A stretch of DNA of 64,000 bases from Methylocystis iwaonis. Lineage in GTDB: Bacteria > Pseudomonadota > Alphaproteobacteria > Rhizobiales > Beijerinckiaceae. The notes below the pieces were generated by a model, which saw nothing but the letters and a program-made list of their open reading frames with translations, had not been told where the DNA came from and did no database searches. How positions within the stretch are numbered: the stretch's first letter is position 1; the number at the start of each line of letters is the position of its first letter. Shown one piece after another: positions 37,110 to 46,561 of the stretch. A program made the translations under genes and the position numbers. The stretch covers positions 1,656,001 to 1,720,000 of the forward strand of contig NZ_AP027142.1 of assembly GCF_027925385.1 (NCBI RefSeq), given 5' to 3'.

Positions 37110-37535
37110 ATGTCCAAGACAAGCATGAGCGTCGACATCGTCGTGCCGAACCAGACCCGCTATCTGCGTGTGATCGGCAATATCGCCGAGCAGATCGCAA
37201 AAGAGCTCGAGACGGATGCGGTCGACCAGGACATGCTCGCCTATCACCTCAATCTCGTGCTCACCGAAGCCGTCGCCAATGCGATGGAATATGCCGACGA
37301 GAGGCGCGCGGATCATACCGTGAAAATTTGTCTTTCGATCGAGGAGAACGATCTGCGTATCCGGGTTTACGACCATGGTCAGGGTTTCGACATCAGCGCC
37401 GTGCCGATGCCGGACATCGATGAACTCCAGGAACGGGGGCGGGGCATATTCCTCATTCGTAATCTGATGGACTCGGTCACCTATCAGAAGAGCGAAAGCG
37501 GCAATGTTCTCGAAATGCACAAGAGCTTGAAGTAA
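37110..37535 (+). CDS. RsbW/SpoIIAB-like anti-sigma serine kinase
   Basis: A 141-residue HATPase_c domain. N-box LVLTEAVANAMEYADE, G1 box YDHGQGFD and G2 box ERGRGIFLIRNLMD are seen. These small kinases phosphorylate STAS partners and bind sigma factors or other targets. The ATG at 37110 is chosen because it lies just after the STAS stop. The cognate sigma factor is not encoded in the window. Confidence 0.88.
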   Translation: MSKTSMSVDIVVPNQTRYLRVIGNIAEQIAKELETDAVDQDMLAYHLNLVLTEAVANAMEYADERRADHTVKICLSIEENDLRIRVYDHGQGFDISAVPMPDIDELQERGRGIFLIRNLMDSVTYQKSESGNVLEMHKSLK

Positions 37536-37577
37536 CGCGCGCCGGCGGCAGCGAGAGAGAAAGAGAAAGCGCTCGCC

Positions 37578-40500
37578 ATGGACGGGGACATTCACCTCCG
37601 CAATAATGTGGACGGAGCGGCGCAGACATCACGCCGCGCGGTGAACGGCGCCGCCGCGGAGTTTCCCGCAGATTATCGCGATCTCGTCGCCCCCCGGCAG
37701 CGCATGCGCGATCTGTTGAAGCTCGGCGAGGTCTTCGACCCGAGCCGCCACGCCATCGATCTCCGCCGGCTTCGCGACGGGCGTGAGTATGATCTGCGAA
37801 TCTACGGCGCACAGCCGCGCCCGCTCGACGATCTCATTCCGATCTTGCACAATCTCGGCCTTTCCGCCGTCGATCAGATTCTCTTTCCCGTGACGCATTC
37901 GGGAGACAGGCGCTTCATTCGCAGTTTCCGCGTGAGGCCGGTGGACGCCAGGAAGGTTCAGCAATCACGGGCGCAGCTTCTTGCGGCGTTGAACGCATTG
38001 CTATCAGGGGAGGCGGAGGACGATCCCCTCAACAAGCTTGTCCTGCTCGCGGGGTTGAGCGCGAAGGAGATTGGCGTCCTTCGCGCCTACTGCTGCTATT
38101 ATCTGCAACTTGGCGTGCGTGTGGACCGCTCGCGTTTGTATGAGGCGCTCATCGGCGGAGTCGAGGTCACGCGCCTGCTTTTCTCCTATTTCGAGACCAG
38201 GTTTTGTCCCGATCATGCAGGCCAAGGCTCGCTCGACGCGCTCGCCGAGGTCAGGCAACGTCTGATCGCCGCCTTCGACGAAATCTCCAATCTCACGGAC
38301 GATCGCATTTTTCGCGATCTCTTCAACCTCATCGATGCGACGCTGCGCACGAATTTCTATCTGAACGACGAGGGCCAACCGAAAGCGCTGGCGCTCAAGA
38401 TCAACAGCCTCGGCGTGATCGGCGCGCCGCCTCCCAAGCCGATGTTCGAAATCTTCGTCCACGCGCGCGCGATGACGGGCATACATCTGCGCGGCGCCAA
38501 GGTCGCGCGCGGCGGCATACGCTGGTCGGATCGCGCGCACGATTTGCGAACCGAGATTCTCGATCTCATGCAGACGCAGATGATCAAGAACGCCTTGATC
38601 GTCCCGCAGGGCGCCAAGGGCGGTTTCGTTTTGAAAACCCCGAGTTCCGACCCGTCCGGACGCGAAGCGGCGGGGAAGTCCGCCTATCGCGCATTTATCG
38701 GCGCGCTGCTCGAATTGACGGATAATCTCGATCCCGAGAAGCCTGGGCCAGCAGAGCGCATCTGCTACGACGAACCCGATCCCTATCTTGTCGTCGCGGC
38801 CGACAAGGGCACGGGCGCTTGGTCGGATATTGCCAATGAGATGTCACAGGCGCGCGGATTCTGGCTCGACGACGCCTTCGCCACCGGCGGATCGAACGGC
38901 TACAGCCACAAGCGCCTCGGCATAACCTCGCGGGGCGCCTGGGTCTGCGTGCGGCGTCATTTTCGCGAGATCGGTCGAAACATCGACGACCAGGGATTTT
39001 CCGTCGTCGGCGTCGGTTCGATGGATGGCGACGTCTTCGGGAACGGGATGTTGGAGACGCACACCATCAGGCTGTTGGGGGCGTTCAGCGGCGAACATAT
39101 CTTCATCGACCCCAACCCCGATCCGCTGATCTCTTACGACGAACGCCGGCGGCTTTTCGAGAAGCCGCGATCCTCCTGGGCGGATTACGACCCGGCCAAG
39201 ATTTCGCGCGGCGGCGGCGTCTATCGCCGCGATGCGAAGGACATCGAGCTGAGCCCCGAGGCGCGGTCGTGGCTGCAAGCCAGAAACCGCTTGGTCGACG
39301 GCGAGGGGCTGATCCGTCTGCTGCTGGCGGCGCCTGTGGATTTGCTTTGGATGGGCGGCGTCGGCTCCTATGTGAAGGCAAGCGCGGAGACGGACGAAAG
39401 CGTTGGCGATCGCGCCAATGACGGCGCGCGGATCGACGCCAATCAGCTCCGCGCCAAAGTCGTCGGCGAAGGCGCCAATCTCGGTTTCACCCAAAGAGCG
39501 CGCGTCGAATATGCTTTGAATGGCGGCCGGATCAATACGGACGCCGTCGACAACTCGGCGGGCGTCGATCTGTCGGATCACGAGGTAAATCTGAAGATTT
39601 TGTTGCGCGGCGCGCGTGGGGCGCAATTCGCTGCATCGAGCGAGATTCATCGTCTTTTGGAGAGCTTGACCGACGAAGTCTGCGCCGCGGTCCTGGATGA
39701 CAATTATAATCAGAGCCTGTGCATCTCCCTCGAGCGGGAACGCGCCCTCGCCGATCTTGAACCATATATGGACGTCGCCGATCGGCTCGAGGCGGCGGCG
39801 CAGCTCGATCGCGAAAATAACGCTTTTCCAAATCGGCGGGAGCTTTTGGCGCGCGCGGAAGGGGGGCTGACGCGGCCGGAGCTGAGCATCCTCATGGCCG
39901 AGTCGAAATTGGCGTTGAAGCGGGCGCTTCTCGACGCGCCGGGCTTTCTCGATTCCAAATGGAGCGAGGCGTTTCTCGCCGCCTATTTCCCGTCGTCGCT
40001 GCGATCGGAAGACGCTTCCAGGATCGACGCGCATCCGCTTGCGCGCGAGATTGCCGCGACTGTCATCTGCAACAGGATCATCGATCAGGCCGGCGCGAGA
40101 TTTCTTCTTTTCGGAGACCCGCTCGCGCCGACTCTGCTGACCGACGCCGTCGGCCTCTATCTTGCCTTCGACGAGATACTCGGAGGCGAGCGTTGGCGTA
40201 GCGCGGTGCGGAGCCTCGACGGCAGAATGAGTGCCGGGCGGCAATATGAATATCTGCTGCAACTCGAAGACGCTTTGGCCTATTTGTGCCGCTGGGCGCT
40301 GCAAGGCGGCCGCCGGCTCCAGCCGCAGACGCGCGAGGTCGTTGAATGGCGCGCCTATCTCGAAAAATATCTCGCCTATTTTTCGCAAAGCGCGGAAGCG
40401 TCGATCCTCGACGCCAATGCGCCGGAGGCGTCTCGCGAGATGTTCCTCAACAGGCTTCGGGACTTTCCGTTTCTCGTTGCTCTTGCGGAGCAGGGCGGCA

Positions 40501-40865
40501 AGGACATCGCGGTGGCGGCGCGGTTTTTCGACGAGGTTGGCGGAAGCCTCGGCGTGCGCCAGATCGCTGCATTGGCCGGCGAGCTTACTGCGCGGGACGC
40601 GTGGGAGGGGAAGCTGCAGACGGCGATCGAGGAACGGCTGCGCGCCGCGACCGCGCGCATTGCGGGGGTCGCCTTGAGGGCTGGCGTCGAGGAGCCCGCC
40701 GCCATTTTCCGGCTCGCCGACCTCGCGCCGAAGCTGACGGAACTGCGCAAGCTACGCGCCGAGATCGTCGAAAGCGCGCCGAAAACCGTTGCGCCCTTTG
40801 CGCTCTTTGCCTCCGAGCTCGACGCCCTGGTCGAAGCCTGTAACTCCGCCCGGCGCGCGGCGTGA
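37578..40865 (+). CDS. NAD-glutamate dehydrogenase, short form of the large (L_180/DUF1602-type) family
   Basis: A 1095-residue protein interconverting glutamate and 2-oxoglutarate with NAD. The catalytic core has ARGGIRWSDRAHDLRTEI, QMIKNALIVPQGAKGGFV (catalytic Lys) and DKGTGAWSDIANEMSQARGFW with GGSNGYSHK. Typical members are about 1,600 residues; roughly the first 500 (ACT-like N-terminal region) are absent and the start is an ATG within an intact frame, so this is a natural short form. It sits 42 bp after the anti-sigma kinase and 18 bp before the SpoIIE phosphatase, in the same direction. The 2-oxoglutarate/glutamate ratio may thus link to the module. Confidence 0.85.
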   Translation: MDGDIHLRNNVDGAAQTSRRAVNGAAAEFPADYRDLVAPRQRMRDLLKLGEVFDPSRHAIDLRRLRDGREYDLRIYGAQPRPLDDLIPILHNLGLSAVDQILFPVTHSGDRRFIRSFRVRPVDARKVQQSRAQLLAALNALLSGEAEDDPLNKLVLLAGLSAKEIGVLRAYCCYYLQLGVRVDRSRLYEALIGGVEVTRLLFSYFETRFCPDHAGQGSLDALAEVRQRLIAAFDEISNLTDDRIFRDLFNLIDATLRTNFYLNDEGQPKALALKINSLGVIGAPPPKPMFEIFVHARAMTGIHLRGAKVARGGIRWSDRAHDLRTEILDLMQTQMIKNALIVPQGAKGGFVLKTPSSDPSGREAAGKSAYRAFIGALLELTDNLDPEKPGPAERICYDEPDPYLVVAADKGTGAWSDIANEMSQARGFWLDDAFATGGSNGYSHKRLGITSRGAWVCVRRHFREIGRNIDDQGFSVVGVGSMDGDVFGNGMLETHTIRLLGAFSGEHIFIDPNPDPLISYDERRRLFEKPRSSWADYDPAKISRGGGVYRRDAKDIELSPEARSWLQARNRLVDGEGLIRLLLAAPVDLLWMGGVGSYVKASAETDESVGDRANDGARIDANQLRAKVVGEGANLGFTQRARVEYALNGGRINTDAVDNSAGVDLSDHEVNLKILLRGARGAQFAASSEIHRLLESLTDEVCAAVLDDNYNQSLCISLERERALADLEPYMDVADRLEAAAQLDRENNAFPNRRELLARAEGGLTRPELSILMAESKLALKRALLDAPGFLDSKWSEAFLAAYFPSSLRSEDASRIDAHPLAREIAATVICNRIIDQAGARFLLFGDPLAPTLLTDAVGLYLAFDEILGGERWRSAVRSLDGRMSAGRQYEYLLQLEDALAYLCRWALQGGRRLQPQTREVVEWRAYLEKYLAYFSQSAEASILDANAPEASREMFLNRLRDFPFLVALAEQGGKDIAVAARFFDEVGGSLGVRQIAALAGELTARDAWEGKLQTAIEERLRAATARIAGVALRAGVEEPAAIFRLADLAPKLTELRKLRAEIVESAPKTVAPFALFASELDALVEACNSARRAA

Positions 40866-40883
40866 TGCGAGAAGGACGAGGCC

Positions 40884-43466
40884 GTGGAAGAAGAGCCGCT
40901 CACGCATCTGCTTCTTGAAGCCAGCAACGAGGCTGCGTGTTTGCTGGACCCGTCCGGTCTCGTGCTGGCGTTGAACAGCCGCGGCCAGCAACTCATCGGA
41001 TACAAGGAAAGCGAGTTAATCGGACGCCCATTCCCGGGCAGGCCGAAGATTGCGATGGCGGGGGCCAAAGACGGGCCGCTTTCATGGTTGATGGCGCCCG
41101 CCCGCCAGTGGATCGACGTGCGGATCAAGCGGAAGGACGAAAAAGAGATCGACGCGAGTTGCGAGGTTTATCGGCTCGGAGCGAAAGGTCTCGCTGGGCT
41201 ACTACTGAAACTGAAGGCCGAAGAAACCTCGACGGCGGCGCTCGAGGATATGAAAATCAAGCTCGATGCGATCTTCGGAGGAATGGCCGACGGCCTGGTC
41301 GTCATCGACGAGTTCGGAAAAATCCTGTTCTTCAGCGCGGGCGCGGAGAAACTCTTTGGCTATCGCGCCGAAGAAGTGATGGGCACAAATGTGAAATTGC
41401 TGATGCCGTCACCCTACAAGGAGGAGCACGACAGTTATCTTGCCGCCTATCGCGACACTGGAATACGCAAGATCATCGGAATCGGACGCGATGTTTCGGG
41501 ACGGCGCAGGGACGGCGCGATTTTCCCGATGTATCTTTCCATCGGCGAAATATGGCTCGAGGGTCGTCGCTACTTCGTTGGCGTCACCCATGATCTGACG
41601 AAGACGAAACGCGCCGAAAGCCGCCTGTGGATGCTGACGGCGGCCATCGAGCAAAGTCCTGTCGCGGTGATGATCTCCGATAGAAACGGCCTCATCGAAT
41701 ATGTGAACGACTATTTCACGAAGCTCACAGGATACAGCGAAGCGGAGGTCATCGGACAAAACCCTCGAATCCTTCATTCCCCGCACACGCCGAGAGACCA
41801 GCATCTGCGCTTGTGGCGCACGATCGAAAGCGGCGCGGAGTGGCGCGGGGAAATCCAGGACCGGCGAAAAGACGGCGCGCTTTATTGGGCCTATGAGATC
41901 ATCGCGCCCTTGCGCGACGAGGATGGGCAGGTCAGGCACTATCTCGCCATTCAGCAGGACGTCACCGAGCAAAGGCGCGACAAAGAGGCGCTGGCGGAAA
42001 GCGAGGAGCGCTTTCGCAAGGTCGCGGAGATGGTCGGCGAGTGGCTTTGGGAGCAGGACGCAGAGGGCCGCTACACTTATAGCAGCGACGCCGTAAGGGA
42101 AATTCTTGGGCTCGAGCCTTCCGATCTATTGGGTAAGAGTTATCTCAGCATTCTCCAGCCAGAAGGCGACGGTTCGCGGCTTGCTGGTAAACTGCCGACT
42201 CCCAAACCGTTCCGTCGCATCGTCAATTGCTACTTGCGCGGCGATGGGCGGCGGGTTTTCACCGAGTCCAGCGGCGCCCCGATATTCGACGAGAACGGAC
42301 GTTTGGCGAAGTGGCGCGGCGTCGACCGCGATATTACCGAGCGAAAGGAATATGAGGACGCCTTGCGCGTGCGTAATCGCGCGATGGAGGCGGTGCATGT
42401 CGGCATTGTGATCTGCGACGCGCGCGCGCGCGGAAATCCGAATATCTACGTCAATCCCGCGCTCGCCCAAATGACCGGCTATTCGCAAGAGGAGCTGCTA
42501 CGGGGCGGCATGCATATCCTGCAGGGGCCGGGGACCGATCCGGCGGCTGTCGCGAAGATTCGGCATGCCCTGCAAACGGGCGAGGGCTGCGAAGTCACCT
42601 TGCAAAACTACCGCAAGAATGGCGAAGCCTTCTGGAACGAATTGCTTATTTCTCCCGTCCCTGACGAAACGGGGACGATCACGCATTACATCGGCATTCA
42701 GACCGACGTCACCGAAAAGCGGCGCGCCGAGGAAAGCCGCCGCGACCTCGAGATCGCCAAGCAGATTCAATTGTCGCTGCTGCCCGACAAGCCGTTACGC
42801 TTGCCGCATGCCGAGATCGCTGGCGTGTGTTTGCCGGCGACCCATGTCGGCGGGGATTATTTCGATTATTTCGAGAATGGCGGGAATCTGGATTTCGTCG
42901 TCGCCGACGTGTCGGGTCATAGCGTCGGCGCGGCGCTGATCATGACGGAAGTCAGAAGCATGGTCCGCGCTCAATCCCGGCCGGCTTCCACCGGGCGCCC
43001 CGCTCATATGCTGCGCGAGCTCAACGAGCTGCTCTACGACGATCTCGATCGGTCCGAATTGTTCATCACCATGTTTTTCTGCCGATATGAATCCGCCACC
43101 GGTCGTTTGAAATACGCAAACGCCGGCCACAACCCTGGGCTGCTGTTGCGGGCGGGCCAGCAGGACTGCATGGAGCTGGATAGCGAGGGGCTCGTGCTGG
43201 GAGCCGAGCGCGTTGTCGATTTCGAAGAGCGGAGCCTGTTTCTCTCGCAGGGCGACAAGCTTCTCTTTTACACCGACGGCGTCGTCGAGGCCCAGGACGC
43301 CTCCGGCGCATTCTTCGGGCTGGAGCGCCTGTGCCGGCGCTTTGCCGCCAATCGAGAATTTGCGCCCGAGGTCATCGTGCGGAAACTTTTGCGCGAGGTG
43401 CGGGATTTTTGCGCGCCGGCGATGATGGGCGACGATGCGGCTTTGGTTGTTTTGGAAGTGAGCTAG
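40884..43466 (+). CDS. Multi-PAS sensor with SpoIIE/RsbU-type PP2C phosphatase
   Basis: An 860-residue soluble protein. There are five PAS domains (about residues 5-110, 118-245, 250-365, 370-490 and 495-615). The fourth and fifth end in TERK/TEKR PAC motifs. The phosphatase domain (about 640-858) has VGGDYFDYF, VADVSGHSVGAALIM, NAGHNPGLLL, LLFYTDGVVEAQ and GDDAALVVL. Such enzymes dephosphorylate STAS anti-anti-sigma factors. The fifth PAS is LOV-like but has Met543 where LOV has its flavin-reactive Cys. GTG start with AAGGACGAG RBS. It is the likely partner of the STAS/kinase pair upstream. Confidence 0.9.
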   Translation: MEEEPLTHLLLEASNEAACLLDPSGLVLALNSRGQQLIGYKESELIGRPFPGRPKIAMAGAKDGPLSWLMAPARQWIDVRIKRKDEKEIDASCEVYRLGAKGLAGLLLKLKAEETSTAALEDMKIKLDAIFGGMADGLVVIDEFGKILFFSAGAEKLFGYRAEEVMGTNVKLLMPSPYKEEHDSYLAAYRDTGIRKIIGIGRDVSGRRRDGAIFPMYLSIGEIWLEGRRYFVGVTHDLTKTKRAESRLWMLTAAIEQSPVAVMISDRNGLIEYVNDYFTKLTGYSEAEVIGQNPRILHSPHTPRDQHLRLWRTIESGAEWRGEIQDRRKDGALYWAYEIIAPLRDEDGQVRHYLAIQQDVTEQRRDKEALAESEERFRKVAEMVGEWLWEQDAEGRYTYSSDAVREILGLEPSDLLGKSYLSILQPEGDGSRLAGKLPTPKPFRRIVNCYLRGDGRRVFTESSGAPIFDENGRLAKWRGVDRDITERKEYEDALRVRNRAMEAVHVGIVICDARARGNPNIYVNPALAQMTGYSQEELLRGGMHILQGPGTDPAAVAKIRHALQTGEGCEVTLQNYRKNGEAFWNELLISPVPDETGTITHYIGIQTDVTEKRRAEESRRDLEIAKQIQLSLLPDKPLRLPHAEIAGVCLPATHVGGDYFDYFENGGNLDFVVADVSGHSVGAALIMTEVRSMVRAQSRPASTGRPAHMLRELNELLYDDLDRSELFITMFFCRYESATGRLKYANAGHNPGLLLRAGQQDCMELDSEGLVLGAERVVDFEERSLFLSQGDKLLFYTDGVVEAQDASGAFFGLERLCRRFAANREFAPEVIVRKLLREVRDFCAPAMMGDDAALVVLEVS

Positions 43467-43522
43467 CGCGGGGAAGGCGACGGGCCTCTCGCTCCATCTC
43501 TCTTTCTTGGAGAAAAGCCTGA

Positions 43523-44473
43523 ATGGCCGCGGCGATCGGCAACCCCTTCGGGCGACGCAAGATCGGCCTTGCGCTGAGCAGCGGCGTCGCGAGGGGATGG
43601 GCGCATATCGGCGCAATCAACGCGCTGACGAAGCTCGGCGTTCCGTTCGACATCGTCGCTGGATCATCCGCAGGCGCATTGGTCGGGGCCTGCTATCTCG
43701 CCAAGGAATTAGATGAGCTGGAGCGGTGGGCTTTGTCGCTCACCAAGCGACGGATTCTCGGCTACATCGACTTGCATTTCGGGCGCGGAAGCCTGCTCAG
43801 CGGCAATCGGATCATCGACGAGGTAAGCCGGCTGCTGGGCGCGCGCAGGGTCGAAGATTTGCAAAACCCGTTCGTCGCTGTCGCGACGGATCTGACGACC
43901 GGCCACGAGATTTGGCTTCAACATGGGGGGCTCGTCGACGCCGTCCGGGCTTCCATAGCGCTTCCCGGCCTTCTGCCGCCGATCGAATCGGGCAATCGCA
44001 TTCTGGCGGACGGCGCGCTCGTCGATCCCTTGCCGGTCGCGCCCTGCCGCGCCTTGGGAGCGGACCTTGTGATCGCGATCAATCTCAACACTGACGTCAT
44101 CGGGAAGATGCGGCGTAGCGAAACGTCGCCGCGCACGTCTATCGGCTTCGATCCGCTGGTGCTCGGCGTCCATGACGTTGCGTCGGCGCGCCAGGCGAGC
44201 GCGACCCGCGCCTTCGTCCAGCAGGGAGGCGATCTCCCGAGCCTCTTCGGCGTGTTGACCACCTCGCTCGGCATTATGCAGGACCGGCTGACGCGCTCCC
44301 GCCTCGCCGGCGATCCGCCAGACGTGCACATCACGCCGCGCGTAGGACACATCGGATTGCTCGAGTTCGAGCGCGCCAAGGAGGCGATCTGGGAGGGCGA
44401 GCAATCGGTCGAGCGCAAGCGCGGGGAGGTGATAGATTTGCTGCGCGCAGCCGGAATCGATTTCCCCGTTTGA
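43523..44473 (+). CDS. Patatin-like phospholipase (RssA/YlbK type)
   Basis: A 316-residue patatin domain with the oxyanion loop SSGVARGWAHIG, the nucleophile elbow GSSAGALVG, and the catalytic Asp in ADGALVDPLPV, giving a Ser-Asp dyad. RssA-like proteins are usually fused to, or neighbours of, regulators of two-component or sigma pathways. The ATG lies 56 bp after the phosphatase gene with TTGGAGAAAAGCC as RBS. The substrate is unknown. Confidence 0.9.
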   Translation: MAAAIGNPFGRRKIGLALSSGVARGWAHIGAINALTKLGVPFDIVAGSSAGALVGACYLAKELDELERWALSLTKRRILGYIDLHFGRGSLLSGNRIIDEVSRLLGARRVEDLQNPFVAVATDLTTGHEIWLQHGGLVDAVRASIALPGLLPPIESGNRILADGALVDPLPVAPCRALGADLVIAINLNTDVIGKMRRSETSPRTSIGFDPLVLGVHDVASARQASATRAFVQQGGDLPSLFGVLTTSLGIMQDRLTRSRLAGDPPDVHITPRVGHIGLLEFERAKEAIWEGEQSVERKRGEVIDLLRAAGIDFPV

Positions 44474-44477
44474 GGTT

Positions 44478-44783
44478 TTAGCGGCTCTGCCCCTCGCGCT
44501 TCATTTGTCCGACTCGCGTTGCAATATCCACAAACGAGAGGCTCGGCTCCTCGGACGTCGCATGAATGGCTTGCCTCAGGAAGCGCGCCGGGAAACAGAT
44601 CGCTTCGACGTTGGAGCCGCGCATGTCTTCTGACCTGTTTGGATCCTCGCTCAACGCCGCCTCGACTTTGGCGAGCAGCCCGTCGATTTCCTCTCGCTTG
44701 AAAACGCCTTTCTCGCACAATGCGCCGAGAAGGGCGGCGAGGATGACATAAATGCCTTCGAGCTGGAGATTGGCGGTATTCAT
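44478..44783 (-). CDS. Hypothetical protein, 101 residues
   Basis: MNTANLQLEGIYVILAALLGALCEKGVFKREEIDGLLAKVE, with a helical hydrophobic start and an acidic middle (EDPNRSEDMRGSNVEAICFPARFL) that continues to QAIHATSEEPSLSFVDIATRVGQMK. It resembles small conserved Rhizobiales proteins of unknown function. The ATG at 44783 has GAGG about 7 nt upstream; longer in-frame starts have no RBS. It is convergent with the patatin gene, 4 bp apart. Confidence 0.72.
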   Translation of the reverse strand: MNTANLQLEGIYVILAALLGALCEKGVFKREEIDGLLAKVEAALSEDPNRSEDMRGSNVEAICFPARFLRQAIHATSEEPSLSFVDIATRVGQMKREGQSR

Positions 44784-44998
44784 GGCGCACCTCTGCCTGG
44801 AAACATCGGCCCCTACGCCTGGTTGCGTCTGGCGCGCGTCATAAAGCCTGCGCGTTTCGAGCCCTCTGCGGCGTAGGCGCCGAAGGGTCATGTAGGGCGG
44901 CGCCGGGTCAGAACCGAGTGGGCTAAGGTAGCGCGGGAATCCTGAGCAAGAGGCCCGGCCGCCGATCGGGCGGCGGGGCGCTTCGTTGAGGTCTCTGC

Positions 44999-45220
44999 TC
45001 AGCACACCCATTTCCAAAGGAGCTCAGAGTCGCTCCACTGCCAACAGACGCCGGGATTGAGAGGACGCCCTGGCGCGCTCCAATCGCGGTGCTGGTAGCG
45101 CCAGTGGCCGCCGTAAGACTGAATGTTGCCGTCAGAAGGAAAGGGTCCGGCGCTCTGCGCATGGGCCGAGCCCGCAGCCGTCAGAAGCGCGGCGATCGTC
45201 AGAAGCGTGAGTTTCCGCAT
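44999..45220 (-). CDS. Small secreted protein, 73 residues, unknown function
   Basis: A signal peptide (MRKLTLLTIAALLTAAGSAHA, cut before QSAG) leads to a short mature part rich in Trp, Gly and His (YGGHWRYQHRDW; GVCWQWSDSELLWKWVC), with two Cys at the end. GGGAGG lies 6 nt before the ATG. Similar short Trp-rich secreted proteins exist in Rhizobiales. The 44784-44998 gap beyond its 3' end holds only a GC-rich stem GCCGCC/GGCGGC near 44960 and no gene. Confidence 0.65.
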   Translation of the reverse strand: MRKLTLLTIAALLTAAGSAHAQSAGPFPSDGNIQSYGGHWRYQHRDWSAPGRPLNPGVCWQWSDSELLWKWVC

Positions 45221-45365
45221 TGCTGCCTCCCGCAGTGAGGGAGGAACATTTAGGGCGCTTTGTCGGCGCCTCAACTTTTGGACGAAGCCGATCGAGGCAG
45301 GAAAAGCGGTCGCCGAAGCGGCAATTGAGCGCGCTCGTGAACCCTGTGATTCTTCGATTTTGGAA

Positions 45366-45441
45366 TGGCTCCCCGAGTAGGACTCGAACCTACGACCTAG
45401 CGATTAACAGTCGCGTGCTCTACCAGCTGAGCTATCGGGGA
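45366..45441 (-). tRNA. tRNA-Asn (GTT)
   Basis: 76 nt on the minus strand, CCA encoded. Acceptor TCCCCGA/TCGGGGA, D-arm, anticodon stem GCGAC/GTCGC-type around TGTTAAT with anticodon GTT, and T-arm GTAGGTTCGAGTCCTAC all pair. Confidence 0.97.
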
Positions 45442-45516
45442 ACGACGTGGTGGAGGGCGTATACAAGGCCCCGGCGGCTTTGCCAAGCCCTTTCGCGCAG
45501 CCTGTTGATAACTCCC

Positions 45517-46428
45517 TCAGACCTGGGCTTCCGCAGCCGCGGTCTCGCTGAATTCTGCGAGCGCTCTCGCGACGTCCTCGCGGCCCGGCAGGCCGGCTTC
45601 ATTGCCGAGATGCTGGACCTTATGCGCCGACGCTGCGCGCGCGAATTCGAAATGCTCGCGCCAGCCCGCCTCGGGGCGCTCCAGAAAAGAGGCGCAATAG
45701 GCGCCGTGGAAGACGTCGCCGGCGCCCGAGGTGTCGATGACCCGCTCGGAGGGCACGTGCAGGGAGGGCAAATGCTGCGGAACGCCGTCCTCGCCGCACC
45801 AGAAGGTGCCTTTCTCGCCCACCGTGACGGCGGCGATTCGGCAGCCCTTGGATTTCAGCCAGGCGAGCATCTCCGATTCGGAGAAGGACATCTGCTTGCA
45901 GAGCTGCTTCGAGACCACGGCGACGTCGACGAAGTCGATCAGTTCCTCGAGGCGGGGACGCATTGCGCCGCCGTCGAGCGAGACCAGCACGCCGCGCTCG
46001 CGCGCCGCCTTGGCGTAATGGATGGCGGCGTCGGCCATATGGCCGTCGAGATGCAGCACGCGCGCGCTCGAAATATCGAGGCGTAGGAAGGGCTGCAGAT
46101 AGTGATCGTCGCGCGCGCGCAGAATGGCGCGCTTGCCGTCGTTGGGCAGCACGAAAGAGAGCGAAGAGCGCGCCACCTTGCGCGGATGCAGGCGGATTCC
46201 GTAGGCGTCGGCCATTTCGGAGAACATATGGCCGAGCCAGTCGCGCGCCTGCGTCGTGAGAAGATGCACGTCGTGACCGAGCTTGGCGCAGGCGAAGCCG
46301 GCGGTGACGGCGTTGCCGCCGAAGCTCACGGCATAGTCGCGGGCGACCATCTTCTCGTCGCCGGCCGGCATCTCGTCGGCGAGCATGGTGACGTCGATAT
46401 AGGCGTGGCCGAGGAAAAGCGCTTCCAA
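45517..46428 (-). CDS. PfkB-family carbohydrate kinase
   Basis: A 303-residue ribokinase-fold sugar kinase. The first signature GGNAVTAGFACAKLGHDV and the second signature DTSGAGDVFHGAYCASFL (with the catalytic Asp) are present. The sugar cannot be assigned; a fructose- or sulfofructose-type kinase is possible. A single gene without transporter or isomerase neighbours. The ATG at 46428 sits just after an R4 repeat. Confidence 0.9.
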   Translation of the reverse strand: MEALFLGHAYIDVTMLADEMPAGDEKMVARDYAVSFGGNAVTAGFACAKLGHDVHLLTTQARDWLGHMFSEMADAYGIRLHPRKVARSSLSFVLPNDGKRAILRARDDHYLQPFLRLDISSARVLHLDGHMADAAIHYAKAARERGVLVSLDGGAMRPRLEELIDFVDVAVVSKQLCKQMSFSESEMLAWLKSKGCRIAAVTVGEKGTFWCGEDGVPQHLPSLHVPSERVIDTSGAGDVFHGAYCASFLERPEAGWREHFEFARAASAHKVQHLGNEAGLPGREDVARALAEFSETAAAEAQV

Positions 46429-46496
46429 GAATCAGGCTCCGCAATGGTGGGCGGTTTGTCACCGTCGCCGGTTTCGATGGCGCCCGAGTGTCACAG

Positions 46497-46551
46497 GACC
46501 GCGAGCCTTCAGGCTCGCACTTTTCTAAGCGAGCCTGAAGGCTCGCGGTCC
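46497..46551. repeat. Dispersed inverted repeat, family R4 (copy)
   Basis: GGACCGCGAGCCTTCAGGC (46497 on) and its inverse GCGAGCCTGAAGGCTCGCGG (46529-46548) flank CACTTTTCTAA. Same element as at 13747 and 59115. Confidence 0.85.
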
Positions 46552-46561
46552 AATATCGGTC

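Noticed and set aside
38844..40388. 514-codon open frame antisense to the glutamate dehydrogenase gene
   Set aside because: No domain pattern or RBS; shadow of the real gene.
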